A DNA stretch of 64,000 nt from CAYUWG01 sp964448285 (GTDB taxonomy: Bacteria > Bacteroidota > Ignavibacteria > SZUA-365), in NCBI GenBank assembly GCA_964448285.1, contig CAYUWG010000011.1, positions 1 to 64,000 of the forward strand, read 5' to 3'. The position numbers were made by a program, and so were the translations under genes. The notes under the pieces were generated by a model, which was given only the letters and a program-made list of their open reading frames with translations, was not told the DNA's origin and searched no databases. Positions within the stretch are counted from its first letter, which is position 1. Each line of letters starts with the position of its first letter. Shown here in pieces: positions 1 to 7,998 of this stretch.

Positions 1-401
1 TGATAGCCGGCTGCGCTTCGAACGTTCGATTCAACTCGGGAGATTTCATTTACCGGCAGGGTGAAGAAGCGAATCGCTTCTATCTGATTCGTCAGGGAAG
101 GGTGTCGTTAGAGTTGTTCATTCCGGGGCGCGGCTCATTCGCTGTGCAGTCCATCGGGCCGGGTGATTTACTCGGATGGTCGTGGCTCTTCCCGCCGTAT
201 CGCTGGAAATTCGACGCACGAGCAACCGATGTAACGCGCGCGATCGCATTCGATGGAGAATGCCTTCGAAAGAAGTGCGAGCTTTCGCCCATTCTCGGAT
301 ATGAGATGATGAAACGATTGGCGATCATCGTATCGCAGCGTTTGCAGGCAACGCATTTGCAGCTTATCAGCATGTACGATAAACAGCAGGCCGGACTTTA
401 G
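1..401 (+). CDS. Crp/Fnr-type cyclic nucleotide-binding domain protein, C-terminal part (5' truncated)
   Basis: The gene runs in from the left edge; the frame is open from base 3 to the TAG at 399-401. The visible residues form the beta-roll of a cyclic-nucleotide-binding domain: a GDFIYRQGEEANRFYLIRQG stretch, then the SIGPGDLLGWSWLF segment that occupies the phosphate-binding cassette position. The usual basic cassette (RTA) is replaced by a tryptophan-rich WSWLFPPYRW run. Proteins with this pattern often sense something other than cAMP or act as plain regulators. No helix-turn-helix follows; the protein ends about 30 residues after the roll in a helix (EMMKRLAIIVSQRL). It may therefore be a stand-alone CNB protein rather than a transcription factor. 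The N-terminus lies outside the window. Confidence 0.75.
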   Translation, partial: IAGCASNVRFNSGDFIYRQGEEANRFYLIRQGRVSLELFIPGRGSFAVQSIGPGDLLGWSWLFPPYRWKFDARATDVTRAIAFDGECLRKKCELSPILGYEMMKRLAIIVSQRLQATHLQLISMYDKQQAGL

Positions 402-603
402 GTCAGAAGTCAGAAGCCAGTGGTTGGAGGTCAGAAGGCGAGGGGCGTTCCTCACTCAAGTCTTGTGTTGCAGGAAAAGTGAAGTTGTATTCAGAGTACG
501 TATGCTGATTTTGCTTGAGATTTTTCTTTTTTGATTTGCAACCTCATGAAGTGATCAGCGAAAGTAGTCCCCGATCTTTTTCAAACATAAATGGAGACAC
601 CCG
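402..603. other. intergenic, about 200 bp
   Basis: No gene is seen. A weak promoter-like arrangement is present around 485-520 (TTG followed 18 bases later by TGATTTTG, one mismatch to TAnnTTTG and a short spacer), which could serve the membrane protein that starts at 604. Confidence 0.3.
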
Positions 604-1071
604 ATGACCGACAACATCATCAATTTCTTTCATCTGCTTGCGACTGCGATCTGGATAGGCGGTGCAGTTTATGCGCACGTCATTCTCATTCCTGCGTTAA
701 AACACATCGATCCACAACAGAGCGGGAAGCTGCAATCCATCGTCGCGAAGCGCTTCTCCATTACGGCATGGTCGTGCATACTCGTCCTCCTCGTCACAGG
801 CTTCTTGAAGACACCCTCTCATCTGTTGTTCGATACATCGACATCACTCGGCTCTGTCCTGTTCACCAAGCACATCGTGATTACCTGCGTGATCATCATC
901 GGGTTGGTTATCGCTTTCGTCGTCGTTCCGAAGATGATGAGGAATGCACCGAAACCCGGGGACCGTCCGACGCCTGCTTTCATCACTGCGCAAGGTCGGT
1001 TGAAACTCCTTGCGACCGTCAATACGATTCTTGGCGTCGGCATTCTCTTGCTTGCGTCGTTCTTGTGGTAA
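604..1071 (+). CDS. CopD-like four-helix integral membrane protein
   Basis: This is a 155-residue protein with four predicted membrane helices (about residues 7-27, 53-73, 82-110 and 132-154). The first helix carries the HLLATAIWIGG pattern seen in CopD/DUF2269/DUF4149-type proteins, where His and Trp/Gly line a possible copper or haem site. The start ATG at 604 follows TGGAGACACCCG, a usable ribosome site. It is likely transcribed with the SRPBCC gene 40 bases downstream. The family assignment is by overall pattern only; substrate and function are unknown. Copper handling is possible but not shown by any cysteine or methionine cluster. Confidence 0.65.
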   Translation: MTDNIINFFHLLATAIWIGGAVYAHVILIPALKHIDPQQSGKLQSIVAKRFSITAWSCILVLLVTGFLKTPSHLLFDTSTSLGSVLFTKHIVITCVIIIGLVIAFVVVPKMMRNAPKPGDRPTPAFITAQGRLKLLATVNTILGVGILLLASFLW

Positions 1072-1110
1072 TGTACCTTCACTTTTTCAAACACCGGAGA
1101 TGAATACGAT

Positions 1111-1590
1111 ATGACTCAACGATCGATGTGGAAACGCACACGAAAGACAAGCACGCAAACATGGAATGCTCCTCCACAGGTCACCTTCCCGCTTCTCTGT
1201 CCTGTGCGCGAAGCGGAGTGGTTGAGCGAATGGAAATACTCACTGCAGTACAGCGTGAGCGGTTTGATCGAGGAAGGTTGCGTGTTCACGACGCACGTTG
1301 CCGATGGACCGGACACCGTGTGGTATGTGACAAAGCACGACCCGGTGAACTACGCGATTGAATTCGTGCGCGTTACACCGGGAATGCAAGTCGCGCGCAT
1401 CGGGATTCATCTTCACGCATCGGACGATGAAAAGACCTCGGCGGAGATCGATTATGAATTCACCATGCCGGGCGATGCATCAGATGAGCAGTTCGATCAG
1501 GAGTTGACGACGACCTTCATTGCCTATATGACATACTGGGAACGAGCCTTGAACTACTTCCTCGAAACGGGACGCTGCTTGATGAAATGA
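1111..1590 (+). CDS. SRPBCC (START-like) family protein
   Basis: This is a 159-residue soluble protein. The alternation of beta strands (VTFPLLCPVREAEWL near residue 25, then YAIEFVRVTPGMQVARIGIHL and TSAEIDYEFTMPG) and the C-terminal helix (FIAYMTYWERALNYFLETG) fit the helix-grip fold of polyketide-cyclase/START-like proteins, which bind hydrophobic ligands. The pattern 'CPVREAEWL' is typical of the first strand-helix junction in this family. It follows the membrane protein by 40 bases and probably shares its transcript; the convergent enoyl-CoA hydratase gene ends three bases after it. No catalytic residues can be named and the ligand is unknown. Confidence 0.6.
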   Translation: MTQRSMWKRTRKTSTQTWNAPPQVTFPLLCPVREAEWLSEWKYSLQYSVSGLIEEGCVFTTHVADGPDTVWYVTKHDPVNYAIEFVRVTPGMQVARIGIHLHASDDEKTSAEIDYEFTMPGDASDEQFDQELTTTFIAYMTYWERALNYFLETGRCLMK

Positions 1591-1593
1591 GTA

Positions 1594-2376
1594 TCACTCC
1601 CAATCCGGCTTCTGTTTATTGAGAAACGATTCGATGCCCTTTCTGAAATCGTCCGTCGTACGGGCAATGGCGTTGAACGATGCTGCATGACGCATGGCTT
1701 CTTCGATCGCGAGCGGCTCGATGTCGGCGAGAAGTCGCTTGGTCAGTCGTACGGCTTGCGGTGATGTTTTCGTCACGATCTCTCGCGCAAGTTGTGCCAC
1801 CATCGAATCGAGTTCATCGACGCCGACAACGTAGTTGATCATTCCGATATCCTGCGCGACGTCCGCATCGATGATGTGCCCGCGCAGGAGAAGCTCACGC
1901 GCATTCCCGCTCCCAATGCGGTCGGTGAGGAGCTTCGTCACGATTGCCGGGACGAAGCCGATGCGCACTTCGGAAAAACCGAGCTTCGCTTCATCGTCAG
2001 CGACAATGATGTCGCACGTGAGCATAAGACCGCATCCGCCGGCTATGGCGGGGCCATGCACCATCGCGATCGTCGGTTTCGGAAAGGACTTCAAAGCAAG
2101 AAGCATCTCCATGAGAGCCTGCGAGTCAGCAGCGTTTTCCAAGGGTGAATTGGTGCTGATTTCCAGCAGGTACTCGAGATCGGCTCCGGCGCAAAACGCA
2201 TCTCCCGCGCCCGTGAGGACAAGCACTCGAACGTTTGCATCCTCCGCAGAAGCGTGGAGTGCACGATGAAGTTCTTCCACGAGTGCACCGTTCAGTGCAT
2301 TCCGCCTATCCGGGCGGTTGAGCGTGATTGTGCAGACATGATCGGAGGTTTGGTAAAGCAGATTCGAGAAGCTCAT
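1594..2376 (-). CDS. enoyl-CoA hydratase/isomerase family protein
   Basis: This 260-residue crotonase-fold protein matches the family's usual length. The oxyanion-hole segments are visible: CAGAD at residues 62-66 and AGGCG at 112-116. Of the two catalytic glutamates of classical hydratases, the first position (after the GGC turn) is glycine, while the second is kept (E136 in GFSEVRIG). The FVPAI segment after it is common in methylglutaconyl-CoA-hydratase-like members. It stands divergent to the TetR regulator and the paaABCD genes, so a role like PaaF/PaaG in phenylacetate degradation is possible, but the active site equally suits branched-chain acyl-CoA breakdown. I leave the symbol open. 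Confidence 0.85.
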   Translation of the reverse strand: MSFSNLLYQTSDHVCTITLNRPDRRNALNGALVEELHRALHASAEDANVRVLVLTGAGDAFCAGADLEYLLEISTNSPLENAADSQALMEMLLALKSFPKPTIAMVHGPAIAGGCGLMLTCDIIVADDEAKLGFSEVRIGFVPAIVTKLLTDRIGSGNARELLLRGHIIDADVAQDIGMINYVVGVDELDSMVAQLAREIVTKTSPQAVRLTKRLLADIEPLAIEEAMRHAASFNAIARTTDDFRKGIESFLNKQKPDWE

Positions 2377-2601
2377 GATGTTCCTATGATGAAGTGGTAT
2401 TCATTTACTTGAGGTTCGATGTTTTGCAGCGGAGATTGACGAAGCAAGGGAGACATTCCATACCAAAAGGTAAGCATACATTTCTTGCGGACATTGATGG
2501 ATATTCGCTCAAGCCGGATGAAGTGTATGAAACCGGAATCACACTGTGCTTTCTGGAATTCGAAGCTGCGTTTGTTTAATGCAAGCTGAATGGAAGGCTT
2601 G

Positions 2602-2633
2602 TTGTCATTTCCATGATCATTGTATTACCTTTG
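2602..2633 (+). promoter_or_regulatory. Bacteroidota-type promoter of the TetR/paa region
   Basis: TTG at 2602-2604 lies 21 bases before TACCTTTG at 2626-2633, an exact match to the TAnnTTTG -7 element of Bacteroidota primary sigma factors with the expected spacing. The start of transcription would fall near 2638-2640, inside the palindrome at 2636-2649. This makes repression by steric block likely. Confidence 0.7.
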
Positions 2634-2635
2634 TC

Positions 2636-2649
2636 CTAACAAGTGTTAG
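2636..2649. promoter_or_regulatory. PaaR-like operator palindrome
   Basis: CTAACAAGTGTTAG is a perfect inverted repeat (CTAACA/TGTTAG around AG). It overlaps the predicted transcription start and lies just before the TetR gene. It resembles the C-N-A-A-C(6 bases)G-T-T-N-G pattern described for the Thermus phenylacetate regulator PaaR. Autoregulation by the adjacent TetR protein, released by phenylacetyl-CoA, is the natural reading; binding is inferred. No second copy was found directly before paaA. Confidence 0.6.
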
Positions 2650-2654
2650 TTAGG

Positions 2655-3224
2655 ATGAACGACACACACACGAAAGATATCATTTACACCAAAGCCCGAC
2701 GCATGTTCAGCGAACGGGGATACTTTGCCACGACGGTTCGAGATATCGCCGATGAGGTCGGTATCAAAGGTGCGAGCATCTATGCGCACGTTACCGGTAA
2801 GGAAGAACTCCTCTGGGAGTTGGTGCTCAACGCAGCACAAACCTTTCGGGATCGCGTGTTCCCCATTCTGAACTCTGATGCCTCACCGGAGAGAAAACTG
2901 CGGGATGCCATCATCGAGCATGTGACCGTCATTGCGGAGAACATCGAATCGGCGACGATTTACTTTCACGAGTGGAAATTCCTCAGCCCGCAGCGAAGGC
3001 GTGCCGTGCGTGACCGGCGTGATGCATACGAGAGGGCATTTCGCGATGTGCTGCAGGAAGGCATCGATCGTGGTGTGTTCACCGGACTGCCTGCACACCA
3101 CGCATCGTTGCTGCTGCTTTCGTCGCTCAACGGGATCTACACTTGGTACCGGCCATCGGGAAAGCTGAAACCACGTGAGCTTGGGGAGAAGTACGCAGAC
3201 TTATTCATCCATGGATTGCAATGA
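2655..3224 (+). CDS. TetR/AcrR family regulator, probable PaaR-type repressor
   Basis: This 189-residue TetR-family protein has an N-terminal helix-turn-helix at about residues 10-50 (FSERGYFATTVRDIADEVG then the recognition region KGASIYAHVTGKEEL). The C-terminal ligand domain contains conserved HEWKFLS and RRDAYERAFRDVL segments of the TetR_C_33 type found in fatty-acyl/phenylacetyl-CoA sensors. A GTG at 2643 in frame would lie inside the operator, so I take the ATG at 2655; the leader would be short and the Shine-Dalgarno is poor. It lies immediately upstream of paaABCD on the same strand, so control of that operon by an aryl-CoA ligand is inferred. Confidence 0.85.
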   Translation: MNDTHTKDIIYTKARRMFSERGYFATTVRDIADEVGIKGASIYAHVTGKEELLWELVLNAAQTFRDRVFPILNSDASPERKLRDAIIEHVTVIAENIESATIYFHEWKFLSPQRRRAVRDRRDAYERAFRDVLQEGIDRGVFTGLPAHHASLLLLSSLNGIYTWYRPSGKLKPRELGEKYADLFIHGLQ

Positions 3225-3261
3225 GAACACAACCGACTGATCGATTCCTTCGAAGAAATCA

Positions 3262-3332
3262 CCATCACTCCTTATCCTCTCCTCATAAGAGAGGAGGGGA
3301 AACATCGCTCCTCACAGAGATGAGGGAAACGA
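3262..3332. repeat. two hairpins between the regulator and paaA
   Basis: The 126-base gap holds CCTCTCctcataaGAGAGG (about 3276-3294) and CCTCA-n6-TGAGG (about 3314-3329). Neither is followed by a T-tract, so these are not clear terminators; they may be mRNA processing or stabilising structures between regulator and catabolic genes. Confidence 0.35.
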
Positions 3333-3350
3333 GAATGAAAGGATGACGCA

Positions 3351-4280
3351 ATGACTGAAGAGCAATTACTGGAACAGTTCGAAGCGCGAATCAATCGCGG
3401 GGAGAAGATCGAGCCGAGCGATTGGATGCCCGAGCGTTATCGCAAGGGACTCATTCGTATGATGTCGCAACACGCGCATAGTGAAGTGATTGGCGCGCTT
3501 CCGGAAGGGACGTGGATTCCATACGCGCCAAACTTCAAGCGTAAGATGGCGCTCATCGCGAAAGTGCAGGATGAGATCGGACATGGACAGATGATCTACC
3601 GTGCCGCTGAAACGCTTGGCATTTCTCGCGAAGAAATGATCAACCAACTTCTCACGGGACAGGCGACCTACTCGAACGTCTTCAACTATCCTGCTGAGAC
3701 ATGGGCGGACATCGGCATCATCGGCTGGCTCATCGACGGGGCAGCAATCGTCAACCAAACCAAACTCGCAATGTGCTCCTATGGGCCGTATGCACGCGCG
3801 ATGACGCGCATCTGCTGGGAAGAAGGCTTTCATCTCAAGCAGGGGTACGATAACGTGTGCGAGATGATGGCGGGAACGAAGTATCAACGAGACATAGTGC
3901 AGGATGCTCTCAATCGCTGGTGGCAGCCGATCATGATGTTCTTCGGGCCGCGCGATAAAGATTCCGTGCACAGCGCGGAATTGATGCGCTGGAAAGTGAA
4001 ACTGAAATCGAACGACGAATTACGTGAGGAATTTCTCACGAACTTTGTCCCGAAGATTCGCGCGTTCGGCCTTGTCATTCCCGATCCCGAGCTTCGATAT
4101 GATGAGGAGCAGAGCAAGTGGCTTTTCACCGAACCCGACTGGGACGAATTCTTCCGAGTCATTCGCGGTAACGGCCCGATGAATGCAGAACGCATCGGTG
4201 TGCGTCGCCTTGCACATGAACAGGGACTGTGGGTTCGCCAGGCACTCAAAGCATTCGTCAACGAAGGAAAGGCAGCATAA
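3351..4280 (+). CDS. paaA: 1,2-phenylacetyl-CoA epoxidase, catalytic subunit A
   Basis: This 309-residue protein is the catalytic diiron subunit of the phenylacetyl-CoA epoxidase (PaaABC(D)E), which converts phenylacetyl-CoA to the ring 1,2-epoxide with O2 and NADPH. The ferritin-like iron ligands are visible: E45, the pair E75-x2-H78 in DEIGHGQ, and the pair E158-x2-H161 in EEGFHLKQG. Length and motifs match the family. It begins a tight run of paaA-B-C-D, with paaB three bases after its stop. A GA-rich stretch (GAAAGGATGACGCA) precedes the ATG. No reductase gene paaE lies nearby. Confidence 0.96.
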   Translation: MTEEQLLEQFEARINRGEKIEPSDWMPERYRKGLIRMMSQHAHSEVIGALPEGTWIPYAPNFKRKMALIAKVQDEIGHGQMIYRAAETLGISREEMINQLLTGQATYSNVFNYPAETWADIGIIGWLIDGAAIVNQTKLAMCSYGPYARAMTRICWEEGFHLKQGYDNVCEMMAGTKYQRDIVQDALNRWWQPIMMFFGPRDKDSVHSAELMRWKVKLKSNDELREEFLTNFVPKIRAFGLVIPDPELRYDEEQSKWLFTEPDWDEFFRVIRGNGPMNAERIGVRRLAHEQGLWVRQALKAFVNEGKAA

Positions 4281-4282
4281 CC

Positions 4283-4651
4283 ATGCGACGCTACACGTTC
4301 AAACCTTACCATCAACCGATCGACGAAGGTCTCGCACTCAAGGATAAACCGTTGCCGGAGAACGACACCGAGTGGCCGGAATGGGAGGTGTTCATTCAGG
4401 AAAAACGCGGGGACAATCACATCAATGTCGGTGCGGTGCATGCGCCGGATGCAGAGATGGCTTTGGTTTTAGCGAAGGAGAATTTCGCGCGGCGGCAACC
4501 GTGCGTCAACATCTGGATTGTCCATACGGAACACGTTCACGCGACCGAATACGGCGACGAGAAGTTATTCGAGTTCACGTTCAGCCGTGATTACAGAAAC
4601 ACCACCGGATACAAGCTCCGCAAGCCGGCGGATGCGAAGGAGCGCGAATGA
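4283..4651 (+). CDS. paaB: 1,2-phenylacetyl-CoA epoxidase subunit B
   Basis: This 122-residue PaaB-family protein is a small structural subunit that bridges PaaAC heterodimers. Visible hallmarks are the WPEWEVFIQEKRG segment near residues 31-43 and the VGAVHAPDAEMALVLAKENF helix that follows, both highly conserved in PaaB. The ATG at 4283 sits three bases after the paaA stop with a GAAGGAAAGG ribosome site inside the end of paaA; a longer in-frame start at 4229 would run into paaA and is unlikely. The gene overlaps paaC by four bases (ATGA). The C-terminus (about residues 105-122) is basic and probably flexible. Confidence 0.95.
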   Translation: MRRYTFKPYHQPIDEGLALKDKPLPENDTEWPEWEVFIQEKRGDNHINVGAVHAPDAEMALVLAKENFARRQPCVNIWIVHTEHVHATEYGDEKLFEFTFSRDYRNTTGYKLRKPADAKERE

Positions 4652-5433
4652 CCGAGACACGAACGGCCACTTTCAAGAATTATCTCTTCTGCCTTGCAGA
4701 CGATGAATTTATCATCGGGCATCGGAACTCGGAATGGACGGGGCTTGGCCCGATCATGGAAGAAGACATCGCTTTTTCGAGTATGGCACAGGACGAACTC
4801 GGACATGCGCTTGGCATTTATGAATTCCTGCATGCACTTGGCGATGCTGACCCTGACGCGCTCGCATTCAAACGAGCGCCGAGTGATTTCCGCAACAGCA
4901 TACTGACGGAATTGTCTCGCGGTGATTACGCGTTCAGTCTCATTCGGCAATTGCTGTATGATGCTGCAGAAGCCGAGCGCTTTTCCGCGCTTGCGAGTCA
5001 TCCCAGCGAGGAACTCAGAAATCTCGCATCGAAGATTCTCCAGGAGGAGCGATACCATTGGATGCACGACACAAGCATGGTAAAGCGTCTTGCATGTGCA
5101 ACCGAAGAGAGCCGCATTCGGATGCAGGCTGCGTTGAACGAAGCGTTCCCATATGCACTCGGAATGTTCGAACTCTTTGAAGGACACGACGAACTTGTGG
5201 CCGCCGGTCTTGCACCGTCAGAAGAAACGATTCGCCAAAACTGGATGAACCGCATTTGTCCGTTGCTTGTGAGCTATGGATTGGACGTACCGGCACATGT
5301 CAACGAAGACCAGTGGGTTTTCGATGGCGAGCCTGTTTTCGGGGGACGAAGGGGTAAACACACCGAACATCTTTTGAACATCATCGATGCAATCCAACTC
5401 CTGACGAAAGCGGATCCGGAAGCAGTGTGGTGA
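4648..5433 (+). CDS. paaC: 1,2-phenylacetyl-CoA epoxidase subunit C
   Basis: This 261-residue PaaC is the ferritin-like partner of PaaA; in the known complex it is catalytically silent but needed for assembly. The sequence has helix-bundle motifs: EEDIAFSSMAQDELGHALG (E50-x2-H53) and ILQEERYHWMHD further on, so the metal-type residues look better kept than in the enterobacterial protein. The start ATG overlaps the paaB stop (ATGA at 4648-4651), indicating translational coupling. The 3' end overlaps or abuts the start of paaD. Confidence 0.95.
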   Translation: MTETRTATFKNYLFCLADDEFIIGHRNSEWTGLGPIMEEDIAFSSMAQDELGHALGIYEFLHALGDADPDALAFKRAPSDFRNSILTELSRGDYAFSLIRQLLYDAAEAERFSALASHPSEELRNLASKILQEERYHWMHDTSMVKRLACATEESRIRMQAALNEAFPYALGMFELFEGHDELVAAGLAPSEETIRQNWMNRICPLLVSYGLDVPAHVNEDQWVFDGEPVFGGRRGKHTEHLLNIIDAIQLLTKADPEAVW

Positions 5434-5435
5434 GC

Positions 5436-5903
5436 ATGTACGATGCGATTCTCACGATACTCGACGAGGTGAAGGATCCGGAGATTCCCACAATCTCCGT
5501 CGTTGAAATGGGACTGATAGATTCCGTCGAAGTCGAAGGAAAGAGTGTGCGCATTGGAATGATCCCGACATTCAGCGGTTGTCCCGCGCTCGATGTGATG
5601 AAGCGGGATATTCATGAATCACTGGCGCGGTGCGGCTATCAACCGGAGGTAAACGTTCTTCGAAAGCCCTGGAGCACGGACAGGATGAGTGATTCAGCAC
5701 GAGAGAAAATGAAATCCATAGGGCTTGCGCCTCCACACATTCATGGAGGGAACGTTGAGTGGGAGATGTTCGCGCCTGTTGCATGTCCGTACTGCAAGAG
5801 CTCGGACACTACGGTAGAAAACAGCTTCGGCCCGACGCTCTGCCGTGCGATTTACTATTGTAACTCCTGTCAACAGCCGTTCGAGAAATTCAAGCCGCTG
5901 TAA
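5436..5903 (+). CDS. paaD: phenylacetate degradation protein PaaD (Fe-S/metal assembly factor of the epoxidase)
   Basis: This protein of about 155 residues belongs to the PaaD family: an N-terminal DUF59/MIP18-like domain (VKDPEIPTISVVEMGL, then PTFSGCPALDVM with its reactive Cys) and a C-terminal zinc-ribbon with CPYC and CNSC pairs. PaaD is thought to mature the iron centre of the epoxidase. ATG at 5436 is taken as start; in-frame GTG codons at 5427 and 5430 overlap the paaC stop (GTGA) and are realistic alternatives. It ends the paa run: no paaE, paaK, paaZ, paaH or paaJ follow, so the rest of the pathway must be encoded elsewhere. Confidence 0.93.
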   Translation: MYDAILTILDEVKDPEIPTISVVEMGLIDSVEVEGKSVRIGMIPTFSGCPALDVMKRDIHESLARCGYQPEVNVLRKPWSTDRMSDSAREKMKSIGLAPPHIHGGNVEWEMFAPVACPYCKSSDTTVENSFGPTLCRAIYYCNSCQQPFEKFKPL

Positions 5904-5920
5904 GCAAGGTGCGACGCGCT

Positions 5921-6739
5921 TCACCGACGATGCAGCCAGTCACACGCAAGGACTTCCGTAAGGAGAGATTCCAATCTATGAAGCGGAAGCTGGCTTGCCG
6001 CGTCGCTTCGTGCAGACTGAGGATCAGGGTGCGTTTCGATGAACAAGGCATCGATACCGACTGCGGCAGCAGCACGAGCGAGCGGTGCGATATAATCCGC
6101 CTCTCCGCCTGATTGACCGCCGGCACTTGGGATCTGCACGGCATGGGTTGCGTCCATCACGACGGGATATCCGAGTGCGCGCATGATCGTCAAGCCGCGC
6201 ATATCGACGACAAGATTGTGATAGCCGAACGATGTCCCGCGCTCGCAGAGTAGCACATTCTCATTTCCGGTCGATGTTACTTTCTCTGCCGCATACTTCA
6301 TGTCTTCAGGTGCGAGAAACTGGCCCTTCTTGATATTCACGGCACGACCGGTTTCACCGGCGGCGATGAGTAAATCCGTTTGACGGCAGAGGAACGCGGG
6401 GATTTGCAAGACGTCCGCTACTTCGGCGACAGTGCTTGCATCGCTCTGTTTATGAATGTCCGTGAGGACAGGGAAATCGAATTCACGCTTGACATCCGCG
6501 AGAATCGTCAACGCTTCATCCATGCCAATACCGCTGAAAGATTGCCGTTGCGTTCGGTTGGCCTTTTCGAATGATGATTTGAAGATGACGGGTACACCGA
6601 GTTTTTCACACGTCGAGCGAATGTGATTCGCAGTTTGAAATACGATTTCACGAGACTCGACGACACAGGGTCCAGCGATGAGGACGAGTGGAGAGCCATC
6701 GCCGACGGCAACCGTATCGGTAATTCGTACCGTTCTCAT
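5921..6739 (-). CDS. kdsA: 3-deoxy-8-phosphooctulonate synthase (KDO-8-P synthase)
   Basis: This 272-residue enzyme condenses phosphoenolpyruvate with arabinose-5-phosphate to KDO-8-phosphate for LPS inner core, in the cytoplasm. The conserved FKSSFEKANR substrate loop is present, as are QSFSGIGMDEAL and the C-terminal IETHPDP. The IAGPCVVES segment carries Cys25 at the position that separates metal-dependent enzymes (Cys, as in Aquifex) from metal-independent ones (Asn, as in E. coli), so a metal-dependent class is predicted. The start ATG overlaps the prfA stop by four bases, so the two genes are translationally coupled. This is direct evidence for an LPS-bearing outer membrane. Confidence 0.95.
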   Translation of the reverse strand: MRTVRITDTVAVGDGSPLVLIAGPCVVESREIVFQTANHIRSTCEKLGVPVIFKSSFEKANRTQRQSFSGIGMDEALTILADVKREFDFPVLTDIHKQSDASTVAEVADVLQIPAFLCRQTDLLIAAGETGRAVNIKKGQFLAPEDMKYAAEKVTSTGNENVLLCERGTSFGYHNLVVDMRGLTIMRALGYPVVMDATHAVQIPSAGGQSGGEADYIAPLARAAAAVGIDALFIETHPDPQSARSDAASQLPLHRLESLLTEVLACDWLHRR

Positions 6740-7821
6740 GCAGTATTCCTTCCTTCAATCCCTTGCTCAAGCCGTGACGTAACATCGGCGATCTTGAGCT
6801 TCTCTATCAACTCGTGGAGCGAGCCGTCGATGACTTCGTGGAGATTGTACATAGTCAAACCAATGCGATGATCGGTGACGCGGTTCTGCGGGAAGTTGTA
6901 CGTGCGAATTTTATCAGAACGATCACCGCTTCCAACCATGGATTTGCGTGCTGCGGAGATCTCCGCGTTTTGTTCACGCATCTTCGCATCGTAAAGGCGT
7001 GCGCGAAGGACTTTCATCGCTTTTTGTCTGTTCTTCAACTGCGACCGCTCTTCCTGGCACGTGACGACGATTCCTGTTGGAATGTGCGTCATGCGGACGG
7101 CGGTCTCAACCTTGTTGACGTTCTGGCCGCCTTTTCCACCGGAGCGATAGATGTCGATACGCAAATCGTTCTCGCTGATCTCCACTTCAACGTCTTCGAC
7201 TTCGGGAAGCACCGCAACGGTTGCTGCCGATGTATGGATGCGCCCGCTCGCTTCCGTCGCTGGAACGCGTTGAACGCGATGCACCCCGCTTTCAAACTTC
7301 ATGACACCATAAACATCGGCACCGGAAAGTGAATACGTGATCTCCTTCACACCTCCCGCTTCGGCTTCACTGATCGAGATGATCTCCAACTTCCACCTCT
7401 TCGTTTCAGCATAACGGGAATACATGCGAAAGAGATCACCAGCGAACAGCGCAGCTTCCTCGCCGCCGGTTCCCGCGCGGATTTCCATGATCACATCCTT
7501 GCTGTCGTTCGGGTCCTTTGGAATGAGCAGGATCTTCAATCGCTCTTCCGAAGCATCACGATCCAATTCCAGTTGCTCGAGCTCAGTTCGCGCGAGTTCG
7601 AGAAGCTCAGGGTCGTTTTCTTCCGAGAGAATTTCCTGATGCCCTGCAAGGTCTTTCGTGATCCGCTTATAGCGTAGGTACTCCTCGACGATTCCCTCAA
7701 GGCTGCTCCGTTCCTGAGCGTATCTCCTGTACGTGCTCTGGTCCGTAACCACTTCCGGTTTGCTCATCTCGATGGCAAGCTCTTCGTATCTCTTCACAAC
7801 CGCGTCTAATTTGTCGAACAT
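6736..7821 (-). CDS. prfA: peptide chain release factor 1
   Basis: This 361-residue class I release factor has the full family length. The catalytic GGQ is at residues 231-233 within SGGKGGQNVNKVETA, and the stop-codon recognition tripeptide PAT at 187-189 identifies RF1 (UAA/UAG), not RF2 (SPF). It is the first gene of the prfA-kdsA operon on the minus strand, with a -7 promoter element about 40 bases upstream. In many bacteria prmC (hemK) follows prfA; here kdsA takes that place. Confidence 0.97.
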   Translation of the reverse strand: MFDKLDAVVKRYEELAIEMSKPEVVTDQSTYRRYAQERSSLEGIVEEYLRYKRITKDLAGHQEILSEENDPELLELARTELEQLELDRDASEERLKILLIPKDPNDSKDVIMEIRAGTGGEEAALFAGDLFRMYSRYAETKRWKLEIISISEAEAGGVKEITYSLSGADVYGVMKFESGVHRVQRVPATEASGRIHTSAATVAVLPEVEDVEVEISENDLRIDIYRSGGKGGQNVNKVETAVRMTHIPTGIVVTCQEERSQLKNRQKAMKVLRARLYDAKMREQNAEISAARKSMVGSGDRSDKIRTYNFPQNRVTDHRIGLTMYNLHEVIDGSLHELIEKLKIADVTSRLEQGIEGRNTA

Positions 7822-7857
7822 GTGTCTCAGCTTCTCAATTCATGGAAATCCATAGCT

Positions 7858-7865
7858 CAAATATA
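7858..7865 (-). promoter_or_regulatory. -7 element upstream of prfA-kdsA
   Basis: Read on the minus strand the bases are TATATTTG, an exact TAnnTTTG match, 36 bases before the prfA ATG. No clear TTG sits 19-21 bases further upstream, so the -33 part is weak. Confidence 0.5.
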
Positions 7866-7998
7866 GATACACGAACTCGATTGCGGAGGAGTCGGAATTT
7901 TCCATGCGACATTTGCGTTTTTTTTCATGAGTGCAAAAAAGAGTTTGCATTTATCAAGAGTTTTTGAATTATTGCCACTAAGAAATGAAAGGAGTCTT

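Noticed and set aside
591..1103. 170-codon plus-strand frame overlapping the CopD-like gene
   Set aside because: It is a shadow frame rich in Arg and His; the overlapping frame has clear membrane helices and a ribosome site.
2394..2579. 61-codon plus-strand frame between the hydratase and TetR genes
   Set aside because: No ribosome site, unusual composition, no family resemblance; it lies in a divergent promoter region.
3276..3329. Hairpins before paaA considered as a transcription terminator
   Set aside because: Neither stem is followed by a T-tract and the genes appear to form one transcription unit with the regulator.
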